This document shows positions 46,301 through 51,189 of a DNA stretch of 64,000 nt, in pieces. The position numbers were made by a program, and so were the translations under genes. The stretch spans positions 132,870,295-132,934,294 of the forward strand of contig CM060977.1 of NCBI GenBank assembly GCA_030765065.1. Direction: 5' to 3'. Under the pieces are notes generated by a model, which saw only the letters and a list, made by a program, of their open reading frames with translations, was not told where the DNA came from and made no database searches. How positions within the stretch are numbered: the first letter of the stretch is position 1; each line of letters opens with the position of its first letter. Source of the DNA: Deroplatys truncata (Eukaryota > Arthropoda > Insecta > Mantodea > Mantidae).

Positions 46301-48313
46301 GTTCAAGTTTAAAATTACCTTAAAAATTGTATAGGTTATGGAAGTGCTGTAGTTTCAAGTAATATAAACCCAAACTTTATCTACAGTGTAACATTGCCAA
46401 CTTAAATCAAACTGCCAATCTGACAAAGCACATTATGTTATATTTCAAAATTATGCAGGTTACAAATGCTCCTGACATATGGTTTTATGCCTTTAGTTGC
46501 TTGCATTGTTTTGGTACTAGACAGTTTACTCAGTTTTAACAAAATCACATAAAATTCTTATAACTTTTCATCTGCACATATACCTTTAAAAATTGCATGT
46601 GGGCATAAAGCCTAAGATTTCACCACTATCAAGAATAGTTCTAAGTTGCTGTCCATGCAGCTAATGCAGAGTTCTTACATCATGCTTAAGAATTAATGCA
46701 TGCTTGAAAATGAAGAGAAACCAACCTAAAAGATTTTTATAATTATGCAATCCCTTTTCAATTACAGAATTTTTCCTGGTGTATATAAATTTACACTGCA
46801 TAGAAGCAAATTAGTTTATAGGCATTAAATGATTATACAAAAGTACCTGAATGAAAGTGGTTAGAATTCACAGTGGTAACAAGGAGAGAGCAGTGGAAGT
46901 ACCTGGCCTCCAGGAATTCTGTAGGAGGGGGGAGGGGGTTGAAGGTTCAACAGAGGAAGTCATGCATGTTTGAAGTTAGCTCCTTACCTGCATACATACT
47001 TGGAGAGAAACTGCAGTTTATCTTTCACCATACCATTCCAGTTTGTGTATGGCAAGAAGTGTGTTGAGGGGGAGGGGGCCCAAGACTTAGTTTACAGCAT
47101 AGCGTTTTAGGTATGCAAGTACCTTAAAATTTTGTTTATGTGGTACAGAATCTTGCCAGGAAGGGAACAATACCCACAATTTCCAGAACACTTTCCCCTC
47201 CCTTACTTTGAAGCCAACCAAAGTAACTTGAGTTCTATTATTTGCTCATTACAACTGTTTCACTTTTGTTTTTCTTGCAGAGATATCTACTTTCCCTCAT
47301 TAAGCCTAACAAGTTGAACATCTCTCCATCCTGATGGCATACTCAAGTCTTTCTTTCCTGTCTTAGTGGTTATCTGAGGCAACAATACTCTATATTTATT
47401 GCTTCTGTATTTACTATTTAATAGATTTTAAGTTGAAATCGTGTATTGCATCCTTGAAATAACATAATTCAGTCAGTGACTTTTTGTTTCAGCTTTTACC
47501 AGTAGATGTACAATGTATGTATCTCTTCTAAACATCTAAGTGCATCTCTGTTGGTATGAAATATAGTCAGTTCAAGTGATTTCCAAAAATGTGGGTGGCC
47601 TTGCATGACAGGTAGTAACAGCAATTGATATCCAAAGTACATAGGAACAAATATTTCATAATCTAGTATTTGAAGTGTGTCAGCAGTGCTCTTTTAAGCT
47701 TGGTTTTCTTTTTCAAGTAGAAATAATATGAGCTCATTTTGCATGCCACTTATATCCATAATATGAAAGATGATTATGAAGTAAACTGGCCACAATTTTC
47801 ACTTCAGGTTACATACAAAGCACAATTTTATTAATATTTTGCATTTTGTTGGAAATAATTCAAGCAGTTACAAGATGTGCACGAGCACACAGTGCTTTGT
47901 TTAGTTGAAGTTCCATATTCTGAATTACAATTTTTTCACATCCTTTCCTTTTATTAAGTTACTTATGAGTTGGCATAGTTTATACTGATCACAGTGGTGT
48001 AGAGGAAGGAAAGCATCTTCACATTAACTGTTCTTTCAGGACTTAGCACCACGAAAATGACTTATGGCTCCCTTCCCTTTTTTTTTTTATGTTGCAGGAT
48101 CCAAAGGAAGTACATCGTTATGTGAAACTATGGTACAAGTTCAAAGAGCTTGTATTAGTTTTGGGTGCAAACTTGAGAGAGATAGATGATAGATGGGCAG
48201 ATGGCAAAGGACCTCTTGCACAAGAATTTTCACCTGATGAAATAAAGCAGCTCATACGTGCTCTTTTCCAAAACACAGAGAGACGGGCTACTGTACTATT
48301 ACGAATAAAATGA
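3719..48313 (+). CDS. Zw10: Zw10, C-terminal part (five exons)
   Basis: Joined exons 3719-3894, 24117-24323, 26158-26295, 33060-33193 and 48098-48313 give about 289 residues with consistent phases (1, 1, 1, 0) and GT-AG borders. Conserved ZW10 blocks are readable: [36 protein letters not shown], the tryptophan block around VWRNVLP, and the C-terminal [11 protein letters not shown] followed by [13 protein letters not shown] and a final RIK. Known of the family: ZW10 is the scaffold of the Rod-ZW10-Zwilch kinetochore complex, which recruits dynein and Mad1-Mad2 for the spindle checkpoint, and it also serves in the NRZ/Dsl1 tethering complex for Golgi-to-ER transport. Family length is about 700-780 residues, so the N-terminal half lies to the left of the window. 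Introns of 20,222, 1,834, 6,764 and 14,904 bp are filled with transposons. No frameshift or stop is seen in any exon. Confidence 0.93.
4011..5279 (+). mobile_element. mariner transposon, near full length
   Basis: The left end cgagggcagttccagaag and right end (reverse complement) tgagggctgtcccagaac form 28-bp terminal inverted repeats that match at 23 positions, flanked by TA (4009-4010 and 5280-5281). Length 1,269 bp is normal for mariner. It lies just inside the intron after Zw10 exon a. Confidence 0.92.
4189..5215 (+). pseudogene. mariner transposase, frameshifted
   Basis: Starts [20 protein letters not shown] (N-terminal helix-turn-helix region), then [20 protein letters not shown] (second HTH), MDETWVHHF (first catalytic Asp), [12 protein letters not shown] (second Asp) and [12 protein letters not shown] (third Asp), i.e. 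a DD34D mariner. The natural C-terminus reads [11 protein letters not shown] with stop at 5213-5215. The frame is broken near 4330, by a stop near 4617 and by shifts near 4868 and 5160, so no active enzyme is expected, but all three catalytic blocks survive. Confidence 0.88.
5282..6299. other. intron sequence, nothing recognised
   Basis: AT-rich, with stops in all frames at short spacing. No SINE, LINE or terminal-repeat signature seen. Confidence 0.4.
6300..7440 (+). mobile_element. LINE 3' fragment with RNase H
   Basis: Broken frames read [10 protein letters not shown] (RNase H first Asp), then [10 protein letters not shown] (Glu block), then [20 protein letters not shown] (His...Asn-Glu-Asp block) and [13 protein letters not shown] plus a Cys/His tail (CTLCEED...H). 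The same blocks occur in the - strand LINE at 12640-17540, so both belong to one non-LTR clade with a C-terminal RNase H (I/Jockey group, exact clade unknown). The 5' part is missing. Confidence 0.82.
7441..7899. other. intron sequence, little to report
   Basis: Contains a short G run (7491-7498) and the possible 3' tail of the LINE on its left. No gene or further repeat recognised. Confidence 0.35.
7900..8793 (-). mobile_element. LINE C-terminal fragment, minus strand (3' half of a split LINE)
   Basis: On the - strand: [10 protein letters not shown], then [14 protein letters not shown] and [14 protein letters not shown] residues, then [15 protein letters not shown] and [10 protein letters not shown], all frame-broken. 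The same order (IKWFERVY, then [10 protein letters not shown]) occurs at 43640-44640. The matching reverse-transcriptase part is at 11495-11935; the SINE plus nested elements at 8809-11479 split the copy. Confidence 0.68.
8794..8808. repeat. 15-bp target-site duplication, left
   Basis: ttttcctcctttctt, repeated exactly at 11480-11494 on the far side of the split SINE. This is the length expected for LINE-mediated SINE insertion. Confidence 0.85.
9245..9475 (+). repeat. family D repeat, + copy
   Basis: About 230 bp that match, in reverse, 17578-17806: gagtgtcatttcagtttc, gcaagattgcttgaagcagt, tttagcctaaaagaaaat, aaagtacaga-gttgtaatt and a G-rich end (ggggaggggggcaatt). It lies inside the 9065-11436 transposon, upstream of the transposase relic. 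Confidence 0.7.
9611..10555 (-). mobile_element. family A repeat, copy A2
   Basis: In - orientation: starts after an A-run with ttgatgtgttacactcacat and ends at cgtagtagagaaagt before another A-run. Because it interrupts a recognisable transposase frame, its limits can be set to within a few bases: the target was an A5-6 tract, present on both sides. The interior matches A1, A3 and A4. A CA/CG repeat (10352-10421) has expanded within it. Confidence 0.85.
10352..10421. repeat. (CA)n/(CACACG)n microsatellite
   Basis: CA repeats grading into CACACG units. They sit where other family A copies have a short tgtgtgtgtctgtga or cacacaca segment, so they grew from that seed. Threonine-histidine and alanine-histidine frames here are artefacts. 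Confidence 0.95.
11480..11494. repeat. 15-bp target-site duplication, right
   Basis: Exact repeat of 8794-8808. One caution: the SINE copy at 1-205 is also followed by a tttttcctcctt-like sequence, which may be coincidence. Confidence 0.85.
11495..11935 (-). mobile_element. LINE reverse-transcriptase fragment, minus strand (5' half of a split LINE)
   Basis: The - strand reads [15 protein letters not shown] (RT finger motif), then [17 protein letters not shown], and in a shifted frame [20 protein letters not shown] and L-F-N-L-I-I (the QG...SP.LFN motif of RT). The YxDD block is not visible. It continues into 7900-8793 once the intervening SINE is removed. Confidence 0.66.
11936..12639. other. 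intron sequence, nothing recognised
   Basis: AT-rich, possibly further decayed LINE 5' to the RT fragment. No motif could be read. Confidence 0.35.
12693..13240 (-). pseudogene. LINE RNase H end and Cys-His tail
   Basis: Two overlapping frames: [20 protein letters not shown] (RNase H His and Asn-Glu-Asp block) and then [17 protein letters not shown] with [20 protein letters not shown] (C-x2-C-x8-H-x4-C knuckle). The close match to [13 protein letters not shown] at 7201-7240 ties this element to the + strand fragment at 6300-7440. Confidence 0.85.
13431..13862 (-). pseudogene. LINE linker between RT and RNase H
   Basis: 143-residue open frame starting [20 protein letters not shown], with [10 protein letters not shown] following. 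The 'xQ..CLR.I.GA..TTP...L' pattern is typical of the thumb/linker after RT in insect LINEs. It runs into the RNase H block downstream. Confidence 0.8.
14582..14839 (-). pseudogene. LINE reverse-transcriptase fragment
   Basis: 85-residue frame containing [27 protein letters not shown] and [15 protein letters not shown], the N-terminal RT motifs of non-LTR elements (position of the R-P-I-S-L-T block and the E.QAGFR block). Its upstream and downstream continuations are frameshifted. Confidence 0.88.
15161..15966 (+). mobile_element. family A repeat, copy A3
   Basis: Flanked by T-runs (cctttttACTTTCTC on the left, ATCAGAttttttaatt on the right) and complete between actttctctac and agagaaagtcatgtgagtgt. 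It has the shortest central segment (no CA repeat). It lies inside the LINE at 12640-17540, so it is younger than that LINE. The 95-residue - strand frame at 15126-15413 is shared with A2 ([20 protein letters not shown]). Confidence 0.85.
16401..16836 (-). pseudogene. LINE APE endonuclease fragment
   Basis: Two adjacent frames give [36 protein letters not shown] and [10 protein letters not shown]. The Asp-Phe-Asn-Ala-His block is intact; the terminal Ser-Asp-His motif is Ser-Gly-His, which would remove a catalytic Asp. Confidence 0.85.
17578..17806 (-). repeat. family D repeat, minus copy
   Basis: Reverse-complement match of 9245-9475, including tgctgcccccccc against ggggggcaattgaca and tttcttttaggctaaat against tttagcctaaaagaaa. 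It lies between the LINE 5' end and family A copy A4. Confidence 0.7.
17913..18763 (-). mobile_element. family A repeat, copy A4
   Basis: Starts tctgatgtgatacatttgca and ends actatacgtagaggaagt followed by an A-run. The interior contains atcaaatttttgggtgga, tttgagttatgctgttcac and gggattttcttgaga in the expected order. Confidence 0.82.
18764..20329. other. intron sequence, nothing recognised
   Basis: AT-rich sequence with several 'ttaacatgaag' and 'cacgttaagttaa' like words but no convincing terminal repeats. A short (TG)n run sits at about 20275-20287. Confidence 0.35.
20330..21650 (+). pseudogene. IS630-type (Tc1/mariner superfamily) transposase, second copy
   Basis: Broken + frames give, in order, [18 protein letters not shown], then [20 protein letters not shown] and [20 protein letters not shown] (first catalytic Asp in D-E-I-Y-I-H), then [12 protein letters not shown], then [11 protein letters not shown] where the usual VIDNAPYHN has Asp replaced by Asn, then HPTELIW (Glu) and a C-terminal [12 protein letters not shown]. 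It is the same family as the relic at 9570-11100. No clear terminal repeats were found around it. Confidence 0.8.
21966..23126 (+). mobile_element. mariner-like element with CAGRGTG ends
   Basis: The left end CAGAGTGAAAGGTGACCTAT and right end (reverse complement) CAGGGTGGAAGATGACCTAT are imperfect inverted repeats (about 30 bp), with TA at the left border. It is 1,161 bp long and contains a transposase fragment at 22390-22690. The ends resemble those of the element at 629-1443 (CAGGGTG). Confidence 0.8.
22390..22690 (+). pseudogene. mariner-like transposase C-terminal fragment
   Basis: The + strand reads [20 protein letters not shown] and then D-F-F-F-F-G, matching the 'RWPPRSPDLNPxDFFLWG' block around the third catalytic acidic residue, followed by TYALQKCL and a stop-rich C-terminus (EQFRKH). 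The first and second catalytic blocks are not readable. Confidence 0.72.
23127..24116. other. intron sequence up to Zw10 exon b
   Basis: Nothing recognised except the polypyrimidine tract and acceptor at its right end. Short ORFs here have no coding character. Confidence 0.4.
24117..24323 (+). CDS. Zw10: Zw10 exon b
   Basis: The acceptor is ttttccag ending at 24116 and the donor is gtaagt at 24324. The exon is 207 nt and its first codon is split with exon a, giving [13 protein letters not shown]. The HNNCMY.AHH motif is strongly conserved in ZW10. It ends at L-R-E-S plus one base. A second GT (gtgagt at 24315) lies just upstream, but using it would break the frame into exon c. Confidence 0.92.
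24324..26157. other. Zw10 intron between exons b and c
   Basis: 1.8 kb, AT-rich, with a poly-T tract at about 25087-25103. One tRNA-like segment (25330-25445) is listed separately. No gene. Confidence 0.45.
25330..25445 (-). mobile_element. possible tRNA-like SINE head
   Basis: On the - strand a B-box-like GGTTGAAATCC (25363-25373) lies downstream of an A-box-like stretch (gggcactggtcac). Different from the main SINE family. Ends could not be set. Confidence 0.4.
26158..26295 (+). CDS. Zw10: Zw10 exon c
   Basis: The acceptor is tttccag ending at 26157 and the donor is gtgagt at 26296. The exon is 138 nt and reads LATLGEDP through [21 protein letters not shown] to YCRSLG. The Q-L-x-x-L-x-x-V-W-x-x-V-L-P pattern matches the ZW10 C-terminal helical region. 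Both flanking introns are phase 1. Confidence 0.9.
26504..28301. mobile_element. unidentified 1.8 kb insertion inside family A
   Basis: Starts TGTGCTG and ends GCCTCA, flanked by AAGT at 26500-26503 and 28302-28305, a likely 4-bp duplication. TG...CA ends with a 4-bp duplication would fit an LTR (solo) but no primer-binding site, polypurine tract or protein is seen. The first ~900 bp are richer in CpG than the neighbourhood (for example gtgacgtcattcgtcggtcg). A 39-bp unit with cttgccgaactggag occurs twice in tandem near 27055-27135. Confidence 0.5.
28524..28881 (+). repeat. 176-180 bp tandem duplication
   Basis: Units 28524-28699 and 28700-28881 share gaatgcat-t-atg, cttgaaagttt, agagcttgttacca, gaattaa-atttaaatattg and aatcattgctcagaaaaa. 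They lie inside the right half of family A copy A5. Confidence 0.82.
29140..29255 (+). mobile_element. SINE, 5'-truncated
   Basis: Begins at aaagaggcctctgagcaaaa and continues atagaatgggacgctaagga to ccataaataaaattgaattt. Only the 3' ~115 bp of the family remain. Confidence 0.82.
29256..30639. other. intron sequence, no recognised gene
   Basis: Contains a 66-residue open frame (30279-30479, + strand) and loosely coding-like pieces upstream of the LINE at 30640, but no family could be assigned. It may be a decayed 5' part of that LINE or a separate element. Confidence 0.3.
30640..31480 (+). mobile_element. LINE 3' fragment with RNase H, second clade
   Basis: Frames read [10 protein letters not shown] (RNase H start), then in order [20 protein letters not shown] and [20 protein letters not shown] followed by [11 protein letters not shown] Cys-His tail follows: [20 protein letters not shown]. 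The DELARQG...PE.ALG block is typical of insect LINEs with a C-terminal RNase H. It differs from the element at 12640-17540. Confidence 0.8.
31481..31987. other. intron sequence, nothing recognised
   Basis: AT-rich, with a short T-run near 31790. No motif seen. Confidence 0.35.
31988..32182 (+). mobile_element. SINE, head-truncated
   Basis: From tttttcaggcgtaaaaatcc through cctcaagcctgataaagagg to gagcatccataaataaaaaa. The tRNA-like head is missing. Confidence 0.85.
32183..33059. other. intron sequence up to Zw10 exon d
   Basis: No repeat or gene recognised apart from the polypyrimidine tract and acceptor. Confidence 0.4.
33060..33193 (+). CDS. Zw10: Zw10 exon d
   Basis: The acceptor is ttctccag ending at 33059 and the donor is gtgagt at 33194. 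The exon is 134 nt and reads [13 protein letters not shown] through [17 protein letters not shown] to PHIFS. It leaves in phase 0, which matches the last exon directly. Reading on through the donor gives a short tail and a stop at 33242-33244. Confidence 0.87.
33194..34514. other. start of the 14.9 kb Zw10 intron
   Basis: Contains an open frame 33425-33721 preceded by an acceptor-like tttttccag at 33445 and in phase with exon d; see rejected items. Otherwise AT-rich and featureless. Confidence 0.35.
34515..35300 (+). repeat. family C repeat, copy 1
   Basis: Shares with 44655-45690 and 57195-57795: gtttcactttaagt, aaccatgtgacaag, cttcattggctagtggt, aaattctgtgaaaagta, ggttaggtgctgtttagcaa, gtttaatccagtatctttaa and aagtttaggatg. 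No terminal repeats or protein recognised. A short (ATA)n run interrupts it at about 34685-34700. Confidence 0.7.
35632..35859 (-). pseudogene. helix-turn-helix transposon protein fragment
   Basis: The - strand reads without a stop (no start Met): [20 protein letters not shown], then [14 protein letters not shown], then [14 protein letters not shown]. The 'P..HVPN..TV..LV.KF.ETGSV.D' pattern is the N-terminal helix-turn-helix (DUF4817-like) domain found in insect transposon-derived proteins. The rest of the element is not seen. It lies next to family C copy 1. Confidence 0.7.
35860..37704. other. intron sequence, mostly unassigned
   Basis: Holds one possible tRNA-like segment on the + strand near 36955-37125 (B-box-like agttcgggtccc at about 37018) and otherwise AT-rich DNA. 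The 90-residue frame at 35962-36234 matches nothing I know. Confidence 0.35.
37705..38980 (-). mobile_element. LINE fragment (endonuclease to RT), minus strand
   Basis: 5' to 3' on the - strand: [13 protein letters not shown] (APE endonuclease end, 38740-38700), then [13 protein letters not shown] (RT 'G.V.GP.LF' motif, ~38025), then [20 protein letters not shown] and [20 protein letters not shown] (37938-37705; the Y-A-D-D motif is changed to Y-A-C-D). It is heavily decayed, and the RNase H or tail region is not seen. A poly-T run sits at 38217-38237. Confidence 0.78.
38981..41094. other. intron sequence with one unexplained ORF
   Basis: A 124-residue open frame lies at 40091-40465 on the - strand. 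No domain was recognised and neighbouring frames give no support, so it may be chance or a transposon remnant. No other feature. Confidence 0.3.
41095..41550 (-). mobile_element. family A fragments, minus strand
   Basis: 41330-41550 matches the start of a minus copy (gtgttacattcacaggactt, then ctctac, aaaagcctatccttttatct). 41095-41300 resembles the tail of copy A5 (tttgcaattct-ctccatccc, ttgcaagagctta). A C-run of about 14 bp lies near 41250. Confidence 0.6.
41683..42612 (+). mobile_element. family A repeat, copy A7, with SINE inside
   Basis: Starts tttactttctctccagatac and ends atagtagagaaagtcatgtg-aagtaacatcagatttttt. The interior shows aaatttgacatcaacatttc, aaacaccaaacttcatattt and gaattttctgagaatgtcc. 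A minus-strand SINE (42241-42465) interrupts its 3' third. Confidence 0.78.
42241..42465 (-). mobile_element. SINE with head, minus strand, inside family A
   Basis: Reverse complement of the family: tail aaatcaagttttatttttgt, then atattgggcatgaaagac, cagaggcctctttatc and agccatgctaaggac, with the B-box complement GGGTTTGAACC and gaactagaggctagcc. A segment of the body near gacatgg|aagccatg is deleted. Confidence 0.86.
42690..42840 (-). mobile_element. family A fragment
   Basis: Short minus-strand piece: ttgttgagttatgctgcaca, then tcttccaaagcatctc and gaaattttgggcagaatatc. Ends not preserved. Confidence 0.55.
42995..43070 (+). mobile_element. tRNA-like SINE head, short
   Basis: B-box GGTTCAAATCCC at about 43019-43030, followed by tcaatgtatttttcaatctg and ttgcctttcc. 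The same order as the palindrome arms at 55955 (ggttcaaatccc, attgaatttttcag, ctacctttcc), so it belongs to that second SINE type, diverged. Confidence 0.5.
43640..44640 (+). mobile_element. LINE C-terminal fragment
   Basis: Frames read [20 protein letters not shown] and G-S-E-I-L, then [16 protein letters not shown], then a 98-residue open frame (43923-44219) with [20 protein letters not shown] and [20 protein letters not shown], then [20 protein letters not shown] (Cys-His knuckle with the first Cys pair altered to C-x2-Y). Same clade as the fragment at 7900-8793. Confidence 0.78.
44655..45690 (+). repeat. family C repeat, copy 2, with SINE inside
   Basis: Longest copy. It shares gtttcactttaaagtcc, aaccatgtgacaag, gacaattgtgttaaatgc, tttaacaacttctgc and gctacaagtttaggatgcaa with the other two. 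A SINE (45381-45618) sits near its 3' end; the flanking ggtttgttttcttctactgt resumes the match to copy 1 (ggtttgtttacttctact). Confidence 0.72.
45381..45618 (+). mobile_element. SINE with diverged head
   Basis: B-box GGTTCAAACC is present (at about 45408), then the body ggatggactttttcaggtgt through aaaagaacctcaagcc to ccataaataatttaatttta. Internally deleted around the gataaagagg segment. Confidence 0.85.
45691..48097. other. right end of the 14.9 kb Zw10 intron
   Basis: No repeat or gene recognised. Ends in a poly-T tract and the gttgcag acceptor of the last exon. Confidence 0.4.
48098..48313 (+). CDS. Zw10: Zw10 terminal exon
   Basis: The acceptor is gttgcag ending at 48097 after a polypyrimidine tract; the exon is in phase 0 and stops at TGA 48311-48313. 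It reads [18 protein letters not shown], then [16 protein letters not shown], then [16 protein letters not shown] and a final RIK. This is the most conserved stretch of ZW10 and the strongest evidence for the gene. Confidence 0.94.
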   Translation, partial: DPKEVHRYVKLWYKFKELVLVLGANLREIDDRWADGKGPLAQEFSPDEIKQLIRALFQNTERRATVLLRIK

Positions 48314-49311
48314 AATATGCTTCTCTGTATAGTTTAAAGAATGCAGTTATTACTCCAGTTTTGTCATTTACTGTTTCAGATGAAAAGGTATTTTTATTGT
48401 AAGTTGCAATGAAACATTACTTCTTGTAAGACATTAAAAACATCCATTTCTACATAAGCATTTTTTTTTTATGAAAAATCATTTATGTCAGTTGGATACA
48501 AAATACACAGTAATTCAACAAATTAAAACGAAGTACATTATGCTGCAGTAATGAATTAGTCAAAACAAACTATATGGAAATGGTGCCAGAATATATTCAA
48601 TGTGGCATGGAAAACTATTTCAACATTACTGATATATGTAGTTCTTATGCACAGAAAAACTAAAGCACTTCACTGAACTTTAAAAATTAAAAATAACCAC
48701 TTTCTGTAGTAACGTCCATTAACTTGCACAATGCGAAGAGAGGCGGTGCACATGCTCTGGAAGTATCGTCGTGTGACCAAATTAACGATGTACCGCCGAA
48801 ACATTCACCCTTCCTTGTCGCAGATCAATATTGTAGAGGGAAGGGACTGTAAACATTGCAACATACAAATTCAAGTCCATCACTTTGATAATATTGCTGC
48901 ACATCTGATAGTCAAATCCAGTAGCCATATTTAACCTGTTTTTTTTTTGTTTTGTTTTTTAAACATGCATTTCATGTGATTTCTTTTCCAAGAGGATTAA
49001 TTTTTAAAAATTACTGTGCAAAAATTTTCCATCATGCACTTTTTAAAACTTTGTTTAAATTATAAGATTTTTGCTGTAAAGTCTACTCCCAAAGAATGAT
49101 TTAAAAGGATCAAGATGTTGCAGAAAATATTATGTTGAAAATACGTCCCCATTGTAATACATTGAGGGAATAAAATATAGATCTGGAATATTAATGGTAT
49201 AAAAAAGTCATCTATGGTACCAATAGGCATTTCGTGTACCTCAGCAGTATGCTATTAATGATTTTTTTCGTAGTACCTGATTCCTTTCACTTAGGGATAC
49301 TCGAGGCTCCA
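48314..49311. other. Zw10 3' UTR and intergenic spacer
   Basis: No gene is seen. ATTAAA lies near 48432 and AATAAA at 49169-49174; either could end the Zw10 mRNA. The stretch separates Zw10 from the distal Rsf1 exon on the opposite strand, so the two genes converge with at most about 1 kb between their coding ends. Confidence 0.5.
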
Positions 49312-49378
49312 TTAGTATGCGCCGCCTGAACGACCACCGTAGCCATACGAACCCTCGGAGCTTCTATAGTCTCTGGAG
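49312..49378 (-). CDS. Rsf1: Rsf1 alternative last coding exon
   Basis: On the - strand a consensus acceptor (ctatttacag) ends at 49379 and is followed by 67 nt that read, in frame with a donor at 49889-49888 (CAG|GTATTT), as SSRDYRSSEGSYGYGGRSGG, then A-Y and TAA. The joined product replaces the last three residues (R-Y-L) of the short form by a 23-residue Gly/Ser/Tyr-rich tail of the same composition as the rest of the protein. Frame agreement, coding-like composition and both splice sites are seen directly; use in vivo is inferred. Confidence 0.72.
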
Positions 49379-49879
49379 CTGTAAATAGTTGCACCAACAT
49401 TCGTACGATGGAATATAACCATTTCTTTCACTAAATACTGTAGCATACACACAAATAAATTTCGTAGCATATTTAATTAGTTTACATTCGAAGTTTTCAT
49501 TTATCACAAGTATTGTTGAACCAATGTTATCTTAAGCGTTGAAAATATGTCTTTAATGTGATCAAGATAACCAATGTTTCACATAATGCACAACTACTAT
49601 GGGTTCATACAATTAGTGCCATGAGACGTCTGCTTAGTCCAATGTAAGAAGTCAGGAGTAAGAAGCACCAAAAATGAACGTTTATCTCAACAGCACATAA
49701 GCAAGTTTCATGTCGTACTACTAATGTAGTCATTTAAGTGCACTTAAGACGACTTGGGCGTTTATGCTGCAAGTTATTTAAGCATCTTAATTTGCTACAT
49801 ATCTTAGGACTGCAAATTGTCTCATGACCATTTCCTTTTAAATTACCGAAGCATCAATTGTTGGTGGTATAGACTTTAT
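49379..49879 (-). other. Rsf1 last intron / proximal 3' UTR
   Basis: This lies between the in-frame donor at 49889 and the distal exon acceptor. Its first bases hold AATAAA directly overlapping the TAA stop (the - strand reads TTATAAATAAAG), a ready poly(A) signal for the short isoform. No other coding sequence or repeat was recognised in the remaining ~480 bp. Confidence 0.5.
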
Positions 49880-49887
49880 TTATAAAT
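49880..49887 (-). promoter_or_regulatory. poly(A) signal at Rsf1 proximal stop
   Basis: On the - strand the stop codon runs into an AATAAA hexamer, only bases from the GTATTT donor. Cleavage here and splicing to 49378 would exclude each other. The hexamer extends a few bases below 49880. Confidence 0.5.
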
Positions 49888-50449
49888 ACCTGCCACGCCC
49901 CACAGGTGAGCGACTGCGATACCTTGAAGAACCTGAATCTCGACTGCCGTAGTAATCACTGCCCCCGTAGCCACCTCCTCTGCCTCCACTGCGGTCGTAA
50001 TCTCTGCTTCCTCCGTATCCACCACGGCTAGAGCCATAGTCATCTCCGTAGCGCCCCCTACTTCCCCTTGGACCTCCTCTTCCTCTACCTCTAAAGCCAC
50101 CACTCCTATCACTGCTGTAGCCCCCTCGGCTGCCTCGCCTGGGAAAGAAACCTCTACCTCCTCTACTGCCCCGGAACCCTCCTCTGCCCCCACGACGACC
50201 ACGAGAAATCTCCACTCTCAGTTTGGACCCCAAAATTTCTGAGCCATTTAAGCTGTCACAAGCCAATTCAGCTTCATCTTGGTTGGCAAACTCAATGAAG
50301 GCAAAACCTGGGGGATTAAAGGCCACCCAAACACTATTCAGTTTCCCATATTTCTCAAATTCCAGCTCCAGATCCTCTTTCTTGACACCATCCATCAAAC
50401 CACCCACATACACGCGGGTACCCCTTGAGCGGTAACCATCAGAGCTCAT
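49880..50449 (-). CDS. Rsf1: Rsf1-like RRM splicing factor, main coding exon
   Basis: Encodes 189 residues from ATG 50447-50449 to TAA 49880-49882. The RRM spans residues 12-82 with RNP2 RVYVGGL (12-18) and RNP1 PGFAFIEF (47-54), plus the diagnostic KYGKLNSVWVAFNPPGFAF block. Residues 83-189 are an RGG/GRS-rich tail (RGGRGG, GYGG, SRD repeats) closing in YRSRSPVGRGRYL. Drosophila Rsf1 has the same RRM and ends in a similar RSRSPVG motif; it is a single-RRM nuclear protein that antagonises SR proteins and represses splicing. I chose the 50449 start because an acceptor (ttttccag) ends at 50454, five bases upstream of the ATG. The extra in-frame codons above it are intronic, so a non-coding 5' exon should lie at higher coordinates. 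The tail could also suggest an SRSF3/7-type SR protein, but the RRM favours Rsf1. Confidence 0.9.
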   Translation of the reverse strand: MSSDGYRSRGTRVYVGGLMDGVKKEDLELEFEKYGKLNSVWVAFNPPGFAFIEFANQDEAELACDSLNGSEILGSKLRVEISRGRRGGRGGFRGSRGGRGFFPRRGSRGGYSSDRSGGFRGRGRGGPRGSRGRYGDDYGSSRGGYGGSRDYDRSGGRGGGYGGSDYYGSRDSGSSRYRSRSPVGRGRYL

Positions 50450-51189
50450 CTTTCTGGAAAACATTAAAAACAAATTTAATCATTGCATTATTCCTTTGTC
50501 ATTTTAAACAAAATGCAGAATTACTCTCGAAAGCGCTACTATTACAAGACACCACCTATACCATTTATTTTTACATGCATTCTACGAACTGATCATAGAA
50601 GCCAACTCATGTTAATCATGGTAAATATTTGAGAGTGGTTCCAATTCAGCAATACTACTTTAATATAAATGTTTTAAGGTGATACAACAGCGAGTTAATT
50701 AAATGCTGAACTTGCATTAAAAGATTAGAACCACATTACAAAAAATCTGATGTCACACCACATACTTTCTCTTAACAATTTTAACTTCACTTAAGCAATT
50801 CTTGATAAGTAAACAAAATGTAACGGCATTTTTTTTTAAAACTGGAAAATAAAAAAATTACATGTTTTCAAAGATGCTTTACAGAATGTCGCAAGGCAAT
50901 TCAACATGGGAAACTTTTGAAGTTATCCACAATTATTCAAAGTTAGGGTAGGTCAAATTATTACATAATTAATGGAATATCTTGTGTCTGGGGGAACAGC
51001 ATAACTTATAAATTGAAAGTTGGAGGCATACCTGGTCATAGTATATAATTGGTAAATTCAGGTTTTACGGTAAAATGGCTAGAACAGTGGATTATAAGCA
51101 AAAATTCAACTTCATTTCAAAGATGGAATGAGAGTTAATCTGCAAATACTTCAGATCTACTATTTGAAATGAAAAGATAAACAAATCTG
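50450..51189. other. Rsf1 5' intron, no gene seen
   Basis: AT-rich sequence upstream of the Rsf1 acceptor. A weak family A-like piece (about 50860-51040, including gaacagcataact) is the only repeat I could match. No first exon or promoter could be assigned. The donor-like cttacctttaag near 54350 on the opposite strand is one possible distant 5' exon border, unproven. Confidence 0.3.

Noticed and set aside
46873-47317. Two short ORFs near a GGAGGGGG-rich stretch
   Set aside because: Short, unlike any family, and lying inside the Zw10 intron without splice context.
49876-50202. 108-residue minus ORF rich in Glu, Val, Ala
   Set aside because: It is the shadow frame of the Gly/Arg-rich Rsf1 tail.
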